From Palleronia sp. THAF1 (lineage in GTDB: Bacteria; Pseudomonadota; Alphaproteobacteria; Rhodobacterales; Rhodobacteraceae), in assembly GCF_009363795.1 (NCBI RefSeq), contig NZ_CP045420.1, positions 1,965,001-2,029,000 on the forward strand: 64,000 bases of DNA, read 5' to 3'. The position numbers and the translations under genes were made by a program. How positions within the stretch are numbered: the stretch's first letter is position 1; each line of letters opens with the position of its first letter. Shown here piece by piece: positions 10,812 to 19,516 of this stretch. The notes under the pieces were generated by a model. That model was not told where the DNA came from. It ran no database searches and worked only from the letters and a program-made list of their open reading frames with translations.

Positions 10812-13800
10812 CGGGAATGGTGGATTGGGCTGCTGCGCATGCCCGCATGGTTCTGGCCTTCATCGTGCTGTCCCTCGCCGCAGGCTGGCTGGCCTACACG
10901 GGCCTTCCGAAAGAGGGTGAGCCGGACATCGAGATCCCCGCGATCTTCGTGTCGGTCCCCTTCCCCGGCATCTCTTCCGAAGACGCCGAGACGCTGTTGG
11001 TCAAGCCCATGGAAACCGAGCTGTCGGACCTAGATGGCTTGAAGACCATGACCGCCACCGCGTCGGAAAACTATGCGGGCGTGGCGCTGGAGTTCGAATT
11101 CGGCTGGGACAAGACCCAGATCCTGGCCGACGTGCGCGACCGCATGAACAACGCAGAGGCCAGCTTTCCCGACGGAGCCGAGCAGTATTCCGTCAATGAA
11201 ATCAACTTTTCCGAATTCCCGATCATCATCGTCAACCTGACCGGTGACGTGCCAGAGCGCACCCTGCTGCGCGTCGCCAAGGACCTTCAGGATCGGCTGG
11301 AAGGGCTGGAACCGGTTCTGGAAGCCACCCTGGCCGGGCACCGCGATGAAATGGTCGAGGTCACGATCGATCCGCTGCGACTTGAGGCCTACAATGTGAC
11401 CGCTGGAGAGCTGATCCAGACGGTCCAGAACAACAACCAGTTGATCGCGGCGGGTGAAATCGAAAGCGATCAGGGCAGCTTCGCCGTCAAGATTCCGTCC
11501 AGCTTCGATGATCAGCAGGACATCTATGACCTGCCCGTCAAAGTGAACGGCGACCGGGTCGTGACGCTGGGCGATCTGGCCGACATTCGCCTGACGTTCG
11601 AGGACCGCGCCGGCACCGCCCGCTTCAACGGGGAACGCACAGTTGCGCTGCAGGTCGTCAAACGCAAGGGCTTCAACATCATCGACACAGCGCAACTGGT
11701 GAAGGACGAAGTCGCCGCCGCCCGCGCCGAATGGCCAGATGTGTTGCAAGACACCATTCAGGTCGGCACGTCGAATGATCAGTCGCGGCAGGTGGCTTCC
11801 ATGGTCAGCCAGCTGGAAGGCTCTGTCCTGACCGCCATCGCGCTGGTGATGATCGTGATCCTCGCGTCGCTGGGCGTGCGCTCAGCGCTGCTGGTCGGCT
11901 TCGCGATCCCCACGTCGTTCCTGCTGTGCTTCATCCTGCTGGGCCTGATGGGCATCTCGATTTCCAACATCGTGATGTTCGGCCTGATTCTGGCCGTGGG
12001 CATGCTGGTGGACGGCGCGATCGTCGTCGTCGAATACGCCGACCGCCGGATCGAAGAGGGCGCAGGCCCGATGAGCGCCTTCACCGAAGCCGCGAAGCGC
12101 ATGTTCTGGCCCATCATCTCGTCCACCGCAACGACGCTCTGCGCCTTTCTTCCCATGCTGTTCTGGCCCGGCGTTCCGGGCGAATTCATGGGCATGTTGC
12201 CGGTCACGCTGATCTTCGTGCTGTCCGCGAGCCTCGTCGTCGCGCTGATCTATTTGCCCGTCATGGGCGGTGTCGCGGGACGCATCAGCCGGGTGTTCGA
12301 CGGCGCCGCCGCGACCCTGCGCGGGATGGCCCCTTGGATTGTGCGTGCGGCGCTGGTAATCCCGGCGGCCTACCTTGTGTTCCTTGGCGCAATGCAGACG
12401 CTGAATCCTAACTACCTGTTCCCCAGCCCGGTGGGCGCGCTGCCCGGCGCGATCCTCTTCCTGACCGGCACAATCCTGACCGGCATCACGCTGAACTCCG
12501 TCACCTTTCAGCGTGCCCCCCGTCGGGTGAAAGCGGGCCACCGCCGCACGATCTTCGGCCGGTTCATGTGGGTGGTCGCAGGCAACCCGATCATGCCGCT
12601 GGTCGCCATGGGCGGCGTGGTCGCCTTCGTGATCTTCACCTTCGGCTACTACGGCGCGAACAACAACGGCACCGAGTTCTTCGTGGAATCCGAGCCTGAA
12701 CAGGCGCTGATCTACGTCCGCGCCCGCGGCAACCTGAGCCTGATGGAAAAAGACGCCGTGCTGCGCAACGCCGAAGAGATCGCGCTGAACACCACGGGCG
12801 TCGACAGCGCCTTCGCCTTCGCCGGAGAAGGCGGCATCAGCAACAACACCGGCGGCGGGCAAGCTCCACTGGACACCATTGGACAGGTTCAGATCGAGCT
12901 GATTGCCTGGGACGACCGCGCGGAATTCGCTGCCGAGAACGATGTGCCCTTGGCACAGCTTGATGGCGATGTCGTGCTGGAGCGGCTGCAAGAACAGCTT
13001 GATACCTTGCCCGGCATCCAGACGGAAACGCTGAACCTTGCCATGGGCCCCGCCACCGGCAAGCCGGTCCACCTACGCCTGACCGGCGATGACTGGACCG
13101 ACCTGCGCCAAGCCGCCGCCATCGCGCGCGCGCAGTTCGAACGCACGCCCGGCCTGACGGATGTGGAAGATAGCCTGCCCCTGCCGGGCATCGACTTCGA
13201 AATCGACGTGGATGTGGAACAGGCCGGCCGCTATGGCGCAGATGTGGCGACCGTGGGCGGCATGGTCCAACTGGTGACGCGCGGTCTGCTGCTGGACACG
13301 ATGCGCGTGGACAGCTCGGACGAAGAGATCGACATCCGCGTGCGTCTCCCCGAAGGCGACCGCGCGCTGTCGACGCTGGATACGTTGAAGGTGCGCACCG
13401 CAGATGGGCTGGTCCCGCTGTCCAACTTCATCACGCGCCGCCCGGTGCAAAGCCTTGGCCAGATCGACCGGATCGACCAGCAACGCTATTTCGACGTGAA
13501 GGCCGATGTCGCGCCTAATCTGCAGAAAGCCGTGCTTGATGGCGAGACGCTCGCCCTGCTGCGCCCGACCGAGGCGCCGACCGCACGCGCGGACGCCCCC
13601 ACGATCCAAATCGGCGATACCGCCTACAACATCTTCTGGCGGGCCGATGGGCTGGACATCGCCATCCTGTCTGACGCCAGTGTCGTCCTGTCCCCGGTGA
13701 ACCCAAATGAGCGGATCGCGATGCTGACCACGTGGCTCGACACTGATCCTCTGCCGCAAACCGTGGGCACCGAATGGACCGGCGATCAGGAAGATCAGGC

Positions 13801-14524
13801 CGAAAGCCAAGCGTTCCTAATGTCCGCCTTCTCGGCGGCGCTCGGGCTGATGTTCATCATCCTGTTGGCGCAGTTCAATTCGTTCTACAACTCTGTGCTG
13901 GTCCTGCTGGCCGTTGTCATGTCGGTCGCAGGCTGCCTATGGGGGATGCTAATTCTGAACCAGCCCTTCAGCATCATCATGACCGGCACCGGCATCGTGG
14001 CGCTGGCGGGGATCGTGGTGAACAACAACATCGTTCTGATCGACACCTATCAGGAATACTCTCGCTACATGCCCAAGATAGAGGCGATCGTGCGCACCGC
14101 AGAGGATCGCATCCGTCCCGTCCTGCTGACCACGATCACCACCATCGCGGGCCTTCTGCCCATGGTCATCGGCCTCAGCCTCGACTTCATCGGCGGCGGG
14201 TATTCCATCGATTCGCCGACCGCGCTGTGGTGGAAGCAACTGGCAACGGCGGTCGTCTTCGGCCTTGCCATCGCAACGGTGCTGACGCTGGTGTTCACCC
14301 CCGCTGCCCTTGCCTTCCGCGTCTGGGTCAGCCGGGGCGCCTACCGCGCGCTGCTGGGCGTGCAGTCGCTGGCCGCGCGTGACGTTGCCGCCGATCTGCG
14401 ACTGGGCAAAGCGGCGCGCAAGGTGAAGAACCCGGAAATCCTTTGGGATGTGGATGCGCCCGACCTGCAAGATGCGCCCGAGCGGGGCCCGGCCAGCGTC
14501 TCGCCCTTGCAAGCTGCCGAATAG
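10808..14524 (+). CDS. RND efflux permease (AcrB/HAE family), enlarged
   Basis: The inner-membrane proton antiporter of the pump. It shows the family features: an N-terminal helix, the PEGEPDIEIP-like segment after it, porter domains, and the helix 4 motif with adjacent aspartates GMLVDGAIVVVE (about residue 400). The second repeat has GIVVNNNIVLIDTY (about 1070). At 1238 residues it is about 200 longer than AcrB. Part of the extra length is two hydrophobic segments (about 507-530 and 541-565) in the loop between the two halves, where AcrB has a short amphipathic helix. Substrate cannot be predicted. Confidence 0.93.
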   Translation: MTGMVDWAAAHARMVLAFIVLSLAAGWLAYTGLPKEGEPDIEIPAIFVSVPFPGISSEDAETLLVKPMETELSDLDGLKTMTATASENYAGVALEFEFGWDKTQILADVRDRMNNAEASFPDGAEQYSVNEINFSEFPIIIVNLTGDVPERTLLRVAKDLQDRLEGLEPVLEATLAGHRDEMVEVTIDPLRLEAYNVTAGELIQTVQNNNQLIAAGEIESDQGSFAVKIPSSFDDQQDIYDLPVKVNGDRVVTLGDLADIRLTFEDRAGTARFNGERTVALQVVKRKGFNIIDTAQLVKDEVAAARAEWPDVLQDTIQVGTSNDQSRQVASMVSQLEGSVLTAIALVMIVILASLGVRSALLVGFAIPTSFLLCFILLGLMGISISNIVMFGLILAVGMLVDGAIVVVEYADRRIEEGAGPMSAFTEAAKRMFWPIISSTATTLCAFLPMLFWPGVPGEFMGMLPVTLIFVLSASLVVALIYLPVMGGVAGRISRVFDGAAATLRGMAPWIVRAALVIPAAYLVFLGAMQTLNPNYLFPSPVGALPGAILFLTGTILTGITLNSVTFQRAPRRVKAGHRRTIFGRFMWVVAGNPIMPLVAMGGVVAFVIFTFGYYGANNNGTEFFVESEPEQALIYVRARGNLSLMEKDAVLRNAEEIALNTTGVDSAFAFAGEGGISNNTGGGQAPLDTIGQVQIELIAWDDRAEFAAENDVPLAQLDGDVVLERLQEQLDTLPGIQTETLNLAMGPATGKPVHLRLTGDDWTDLRQAAAIARAQFERTPGLTDVEDSLPLPGIDFEIDVDVEQAGRYGADVATVGGMVQLVTRGLLLDTMRVDSSDEEIDIRVRLPEGDRALSTLDTLKVRTADGLVPLSNFITRRPVQSLGQIDRIDQQRYFDVKADVAPNLQKAVLDGETLALLRPTEAPTARADAPTIQIGDTAYNIFWRADGLDIAILSDASVVLSPVNPNERIAMLTTWLDTDPLPQTVGTEWTGDQEDQAESQAFLMSAFSAALGLMFIILLAQFNSFYNSVLVLLAVVMSVAGCLWGMLILNQPFSIIMTGTGIVALAGIVVNNNIVLIDTYQEYSRYMPKIEAIVRTAEDRIRPVLLTTITTIAGLLPMVIGLSLDFIGGGYSIDSPTALWWKQLATAVVFGLAIATVLTLVFTPAALAFRVWVSRGAYRALLGVQSLAARDVAADLRLGKAARKVKNPEILWDVDAPDLQDAPERGPASVSPLQAAE

Positions 14525-14558
14525 GGGCGCTGCCCCCACCGTCTGCGACGGCTCCCCC

Positions 14559-14619
14559 GAGGTATTTCCGGAACGATGAAGCGCGCAGCGGGCATGCCTC
14601 ATCGTTCTGAAAATACCTC
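14559..14619. terminator. Long palindrome between convergent genes, likely bidirectional terminator
   Basis: Arms of 21 bases at 14559-14579 and 14599-14619 match at 19 positions, beginning GAGGTATTTCC and ending GGAACGATGA. It sits between the RND permease and the convergent ABC exporter. The GAGGTATTT...GATGA core resembles palindromic sequences I associate with gene ends in Rhodobacteraceae. A second, related copy lies at 24794-24858. Confidence 0.7.
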
Positions 14620-14644
14620 CCCCGGAGGGTCGTTCACCGCACGC

Positions 14645-16468
14645 TCACGCCGCTTCTTCAGAGGCCTGCCTTTGCCACAAGGCCGCGTAGCGTCCGCCGC
14701 GGGCCAGCAGATCATCGTGCGATCCGCGCTCGACGATACGGCCGGCTTCCAACACCGCGATCTCGTCGGCGTCGGCGACGGTGGACAGGCGGTGCGCGAT
14801 GACCAGCACGGTGCGCCCCTCGCCCATCGCGGCGAGCGCGTCCTGAATGTCGGCCTCGGTCTCGGTATCCAAGGCGCTCGTCGCCTCGTCCAGCAGCAGG
14901 ATCGGTGGGTCTTTCAGCAGCGTGCGCGCGATACCAACGCGCTGTTTCTCGCCACCCGATAGCTTCAGCCCACGCTCGCCGACTTCGGTATCATAGCCGT
15001 CTGGCAGTGACATCACGAAGTCATGCACTTGCGCCGCCTTCGCTGCCGCCTCGATGTCCTCCAGCGACGCCTCGGGCCGACCGTAAGCGATATTGTAGCG
15101 GACCGTGTCGTTGAACAGGACCGTGTCCTGCGGCACCACGCCGATGGCCGCGTGCAGGCTCTCCTGCGTTACGTCCCGCAAGTCCTGACCGTCGATCCGA
15201 ACCGCGCCGCCGGTCACGTCGTAGAAACGGAACAACAGGCGACCGACGGTGGACTTGCCTGCGCCAGATGGCCCAACCAGCGCCAGCGTTTTGCCGGGTG
15301 GTATGGTAAAAGAAAGCCCGTCGAGGATTTGCCGATCCGGCCCGTAGCCGAAGGACACGTCGTCGAAGGTGACCTCTGCCCCGCGCACGTCCAGCAGTGT
15401 CGCGTCATCCGCGTCCTGCACGTCGGTCGGCTGCTCCAGCAGCGCGAACATCTGGCCCATATCAACCAGTGCTTGCCGGATCTCGCGGTAGACGGTGCCA
15501 AGGAAGTTCAGCGGCACCGTGATCTGGATCATGTAGGCGTTGACCATGACGAAATCGCCCACGGTAAGCGCGCCCGTAGATACGCCCATCGCCGCCATCA
15601 CCATGACCGCGACCAGCCCCGTCGTGATGATGATCGCCTGTCCCGCGTTCAGGAACGCCAGCGAATAGGACGTGCGCAGCGCGGCATCCACATAGGCCGC
15701 CATCGCGCCATCGTAGCGGTCGGCCTCACGCCGTTCGGCCCCGAAGTACTTCACCGTCTCGAAGTTCAGCAGGCTGTCCATAGATTTCTGGGCAGCGTCG
15801 TTGTCCTGCTTGATCATCTCGCGCCGGATCTTCACGCGCCATTCGGTAACGGCAAAGGTGAAGGCGACATAGGCCGCGACAGTGGCGGCGACGGCCACGA
15901 GGTAGCGCCAGTCGAACACGAACCCAAGAATCACGCCGACCATCAAAAGTTCAAGCATCAGCGGTCCGATGGAGAACAGCAGGAAGCGCAGAAGGAATTC
16001 GACACCCTTCACGCCACGCTCCATGATCCGTTGCAACGATCCGGTGCGGCGCTGGATGTGGTAGCGCAAGGACAGGCGGTGGATGTGCTGGAACGTCTCC
16101 AGCGCCAGCTTGCGCAGGGCGCGCTGACCGACAGCGGCAAAAAGCGCGTCGCGCAACTGCTGGAAGCCGACGTTCATGAAGCGCGCGACGCCGTAAGCGA
16201 TCGTCAGTCCGACGGCTCCCGCGCCCAGCATCCACGCGGCATCCACCCGCTCGTTGGCCAATGTGTCGACGGCAGCTTTATACAGGAACGGTGTCGCCAC
16301 CGCGATCAGCTTGGCCAGCACCAGCATCGCCATGGACGCGACCACCCGGATGCGCAGCGCGCGGCTTTCCTCTGGCCAAAGGTACGGCAGAACACGGGCG
16401 ATGATGCCAAGACCGCCGGTTTGCGGATCAAGGTCTGGTGTGCGTGTGTCGGATGTTTCGGGCGGCAT
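14645..16468 (-). CDS. Atm1/HMT1-type ABC exporter (permease-ATPase fusion)
   Basis: The 607-residue half-transporter has six membrane helices (about 35-320) followed by an ATPase domain with Walker A GPSGAGKST (near 395), the signature LSGGEKQRVGIARTLL (near 500) and Walker B ILLLDEATSALD. The membrane domain carries sequences typical of the Atm1 branch, such as RRTGSLQRIMERG and the SLLNFETVKYFGAE block. That branch exports glutathione-linked metal or sulfur compounds in mitochondria and alphaproteobacteria. A homodimer is expected. It is preceded by AGGA and convergent with the RND operon. Confidence 0.9.
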   Translation of the reverse strand: MPPETSDTRTPDLDPQTGGLGIIARVLPYLWPEESRALRIRVVASMAMLVLAKLIAVATPFLYKAAVDTLANERVDAAWMLGAGAVGLTIAYGVARFMNVGFQQLRDALFAAVGQRALRKLALETFQHIHRLSLRYHIQRRTGSLQRIMERGVKGVEFLLRFLLFSIGPLMLELLMVGVILGFVFDWRYLVAVAATVAAYVAFTFAVTEWRVKIRREMIKQDNDAAQKSMDSLLNFETVKYFGAERREADRYDGAMAAYVDAALRTSYSLAFLNAGQAIIITTGLVAVMVMAAMGVSTGALTVGDFVMVNAYMIQITVPLNFLGTVYREIRQALVDMGQMFALLEQPTDVQDADDATLLDVRGAEVTFDDVSFGYGPDRQILDGLSFTIPPGKTLALVGPSGAGKSTVGRLLFRFYDVTGGAVRIDGQDLRDVTQESLHAAIGVVPQDTVLFNDTVRYNIAYGRPEASLEDIEAAAKAAQVHDFVMSLPDGYDTEVGERGLKLSGGEKQRVGIARTLLKDPPILLLDEATSALDTETEADIQDALAAMGEGRTVLVIAHRLSTVADADEIAVLEAGRIVERGSHDDLLARGGRYAALWQRQASEEAA

Positions 16469-16525
16469 GGGCCCGGTCCTAGCCGCTTGATGGCACGGGG
16501 GCCAGTGCGTCCCGCATACGCGCGT

Positions 16526-17998
16526 CTATTGCGGCACGTCGAAGATCTGTCCGGGATAGATCAGGTCGGGATCGCCGATATCTGTCGCGTTGGCTTCGAA
16601 CACCTTCACATACTCAATTCCGCTGCCGTAGTTGCGCTCGGCGATGGCCCACAGGGTAAAGCCGGGTTGAACCGTAACGCGGCGCACGCCGTCCGTTTCC
16701 GTGGCCACCAAGGCGTCAAGCGTCTCGGCATCCTCTGGCTTGAATGGTGTCTCTGCACGAGCGACGACGGTGCCATCCCCACCGATCTGATCGACGCGCA
16801 GGGTGTAAACCTCTTCTTCCAGGCGCGGCAGGTCCAGCCGCCATTGCCCATCCGGCCCGCTCCGGGCGGCATCGACGGGAGCGTTGTCCAGGTAGACCCG
16901 CACCGCCGTATCGCCCGGCGCCCGCCCGCCCAGAACGGTGCCGCCGTCGGCACCATAGCTGATCGAATCGATGCTGAGCGCGGCGTCGGGGCCGCCCTGC
17001 ACAACGCTCAGCCCGCCGTTTTCGACCCGCATGACGCGCGGTGCCTGCGGTTCAGGCGCGGTTGTCGTGGAGGGATTGGTGTCTTCCGAAGTGTCGCCAG
17101 CCGCAATGGCGCCTGCTTGTGCCGTCGCAGATCCGGACAGCGCTGCCGGGGTATTGGGCACGCTTGGCGCCGAGGCAGAAGGAGCTGCTATCTGCACATC
17201 ATCCACCGCGTCCGTCTCTGGCGTTATGTCGGAAGTCAGTGTTCCGGCCACTTCGTCGGAGGTCTCCGCCGAATCATCGGAACGCTCGGTTGCCTGCGGT
17301 GCGGCTTCCCGGGACGCGTCTGCGGGCTCTACCGCATCGTCCGTCGCCAAGGCGACTTGGGTATCTTCCTCTGCGTTCCGCTGCACGTTGTCCGAAATCG
17401 CCGCGCTGTCTACTGTTCCAGTCGCCACCGTTTCATCAGCGTTCGCGACGTCGATCCGCCCGACAGAAGTGTCGTTAGCCTTTGTCGACAGCGCAGAGCC
17501 TGATTGCGTACCCTCGGCGCTATCGACGCCTGCCAAGGCGCGCGGCGGCTCGACAAGGAAGGTCTGCTCACCCTGCCGGACCACGCCTTTGCTGTCGGTG
17601 CTGCGCAGCTCCAGCGCTCCGGCCTGTGCCGTATCCGGCACGTCGCCGAACAGAACGAAACTGCCGTCCGGCCCGCTGCGACCCGAAGCGACGATGGCAT
17701 CGCCCAGCGCAACCTCGACGATCTCATCCGGCGCGGTCAGGCCAGAGATCAGCGTCATGCCGTCGGGTTCGATCCTTAGGGTGTCGATGCGGGGGGCCGG
17801 GGCTGCGTCGGTCATGTCCTCAGCCTCGGAGGCTTCTGGCATCGGCAGCACAGGATCGGCCAATTCTGCGGGACTGTCGGGCAACACGGCGTCCGTCGCG
17901 ACCGTCTCATCACCCGGACTCAGCAGGCCCAGCAGCACCAAGGCCCCAACAGCAACGACCGCACCCGCGCCGGCAATCAACCCTATGCTGCGTCCCAT
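16526..17998 (-). CDS. LysM-domain membrane-anchored envelope protein
   Basis: The 490-residue protein has an N-terminal membrane helix (about residues 4-27), short beta-rich modules with the repeated phrase D(R/N)...SGPDG.(F/W) (for example ASGRSGPDGSF and AARSGPDGQW), a long Ala/Ser/Thr/Asp-rich low-complexity region (about 130-320), and a C-terminal LysM domain (VQPGFTLWAIAERNYG to LIYPGQIFDVP, about 440-488). LysM binds peptidoglycan, so the protein probably spans the periplasm from inner membrane to wall. A GTG start 17 codons upstream is less likely than the ATG at 17998, which has GAAGGGG before it. It is divergent from the LOG gene. Confidence 0.85.
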   Translation of the reverse strand: MGRSIGLIAGAGAVVAVGALVLLGLLSPGDETVATDAVLPDSPAELADPVLPMPEASEAEDMTDAAPAPRIDTLRIEPDGMTLISGLTAPDEIVEVALGDAIVASGRSGPDGSFVLFGDVPDTAQAGALELRSTDSKGVVRQGEQTFLVEPPRALAGVDSAEGTQSGSALSTKANDTSVGRIDVANADETVATGTVDSAAISDNVQRNAEEDTQVALATDDAVEPADASREAAPQATERSDDSAETSDEVAGTLTSDITPETDAVDDVQIAAPSASAPSVPNTPAALSGSATAQAGAIAAGDTSEDTNPSTTTAPEPQAPRVMRVENGGLSVVQGGPDAALSIDSISYGADGGTVLGGRAPGDTAVRVYLDNAPVDAARSGPDGQWRLDLPRLEEEVYTLRVDQIGGDGTVVARAETPFKPEDAETLDALVATETDGVRRVTVQPGFTLWAIAERNYGSGIEYVKVFEANATDIGDPDLIYPGQIFDVPQ

Positions 17999-18078
17999 CG
18001 TCAAACCCCTTCGCCCAGCCTTGCCCGCTTTCGGCCCAAGGCTTAGCACTGCAGCGCAATGAAGGGAATTGTGCCGCC

Positions 18079-18636
18079 ATGTCCGATAACATCAGCCGAT
18101 CCATCTGCGTCTATTGCGGATCGCGTGACGGCACCGATCCCGCCTACGCCGCCGCCGCCGAAGAACTGGGCGCTGGCATTGCCGCGCGGGGATGGCGATT
18201 GGTGTACGGAGCGGGCGACGTGGGCCTGATGGGCCGAACCGCGCGCGCGGCGCAGGCTGCCGGGGCCGATACCTTCGGCGTGATCCCCAAGCACCTGCTC
18301 GATTGGGAGGTCGGCAAACGCGACCTGACCCGCTTCATCGTTACCGAAACCATGCACGAGCGAAAGAAGGTCATGCTGATGAACGCCGATGCGGTGGTCG
18401 TTCTGCCCGGTGGCGCAGGCTCTATGGATGAGTTTTTCGAGGCGCTGACGTGGCGCCAGCTTGGCCTGCATGACAAGCCGATCATCGTGATGAACGTTGC
18501 GGGCTACTGGGACCCTCTGGCCGCGCTGGTCGAGCGCATCACCGGCCACGGCTTTGCGGATGCCAGCCTGACGGACCTGTTCCAGATCGAACCAGATGTA
18601 GCAGCAACATTCACCGCGCTGGAACGGCTGCTTTGA
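18079..18636 (+). CDS. LOG-family protein (TIGR00730), nucleotide 5'-monophosphate phosphoribohydrolase
   Basis: LOG-family enzymes hydrolyse N6-substituted adenosine or other purine 5'-monophosphates to the free base and ribose 5-phosphate. The 185-residue Rossmann-like protein shows the family motif PGGAGSMDE (about residue 111; usual form PGGxGTxxE, with Ser here for Thr) and the upstream helix HERKKVMLMNADAVVVLPGG. An N-terminal CVYCGSRDG matches the family start. The start at 18079 has AAGGGA upstream; the longer open frame before it is the shadow of the LysM gene. Its 3' end overlaps convergent rarD by 26 bases. Confidence 0.9.
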   Translation: MSDNISRSICVYCGSRDGTDPAYAAAAEELGAGIAARGWRLVYGAGDVGLMGRTARAAQAAGADTFGVIPKHLLDWEVGKRDLTRFIVTETMHERKKVMLMNADAVVVLPGGAGSMDEFFEALTWRQLGLHDKPIIVMNVAGYWDPLAALVERITGHGFADASLTDLFQIEPDVAATFTALERLL

Positions 18637-19516
18637 CGCGCCGCCGCGTGCGCAGCGCGGCCCCCGAATACAGCGCCAGCGCCGTCCAGATCAGCGCGAA
18701 AGCGATGGCGTGCCACAGTGTGAACCGCTCGCCGAACAGGACCGTGGCGCACAGGAATTGCAGCGTGGGGTTCAGGTAACCGATCACCCCGACGGTGGCG
18801 AGCGACAGGCGCTGCGTGGCGATGGTGAACAGGATCAGCGGCAGCGCGGTCATCGGGCCAGTCGCCACCAGCAGCAGCGCGGTCCCGCCCGAAAAACCGC
18901 CCCAGCCCGGCACCTGCACCCACAACCACCACAGTGCCAAGGGCAGCAGCACCGCGACCTCTGCCGTGACACTGACCATGGCATCGGCCTGCAACCGCTT
19001 CTTGATGGCCCCGTAGAAACCGAAAGTGATGGCCAGCGCCAGGCTGATCCAAGGTGTCACACCCAGCCCCAAGATCAGGACCGCAACGGCAGCGCAGGCG
19101 AGCGCGATGGCCACGATCTGCACCCGTCCGGGCCGTTCTGCGAATAGCACAACCCCTAGCGCAACGGAGACCAGCGGGAAGATGTAGTAGCCCATGCTGG
19201 TCTCGACCACGCGGCCCGCTTGGACAGCGAAGATGAACAGGAACCAGTTGACCGAGATCATCGCCGCCCCCGCTACCAATAAAAGCGCCGGGCGCAGCGC
19301 GGAGACTAACTGTGGGACACCCTGCAGCCGCCCGCGCAGGCCAAGGATCGCGGCGAACAGCACCGCAGACCATAGGGTACGGTGGGCCAGAACCTCTGCC
19401 GCGGGGACATGGGCCAACAGCTTGTAGAAGATCGCCGACAGTCCCCATGTGGCCGACGCCGCGATCATCGCCAGCGTGCCGATCAGCGCCGCGCGGGCGG
19501 GCGCGTCACTCGGCAA
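18611..19516 (-). CDS. rarD: EamA-family transporter RarD
   Basis: A ten-helix inner-membrane protein of the drug/metabolite transporter superfamily. After removal of an unlikely 84-codon extension the product is 301 residues, the usual RarD length. It has the RarD opening TWGLSAIFYKLL..VPAAEVLAHRTLWS (about residues 20-50) and NWFLFIFAVQAGRVVETSMGYYI (near 100-122). The best start is TTG at 19516, overlapping the last 11 bases of the upstream deacetylase gene, which implies translational coupling; no ATG fits before the first helix. Substrate is unknown. The start choice is inference. Confidence 0.85.
   Translation of the reverse strand: MPSDAPARAALIGTLAMIAASATWGLSAIFYKLLAHVPAAEVLAHRTLWSAVLFAAILGLRGRLQGVPQLVSALRPALLLVAGAAMISVNWFLFIFAVQAGRVVETSMGYYIFPLVSVALGVVLFAERPGRVQIVAIALACAAVAVLILGLGVTPWISLALAITFGFYGAIKKRLQADAMVSVTAEVAVLLPLALWWLWVQVPGWGGFSGGTALLLVATGPMTALPLILFTIATQRLSLATVGVIGYLNPTLQFLCATVLFGERFTLWHAIAFALIWTALALYSGAALRTRRRVKAAVPAR

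Noticed and set aside
11882-13072. A 396-codon minus-strand frame inside the RND permease
   Set aside because: It is antisense to conserved membrane and porter regions, with His/Asp/Gln-rich shadow composition.
15023-17503. An 826-codon open frame on the plus strand across the ABC exporter and LysM genes
   Set aside because: It is antisense to two well-supported genes, rich in His, Arg and Gln as expected of a reverse-frame shadow in GC-rich DNA, and matches no family.
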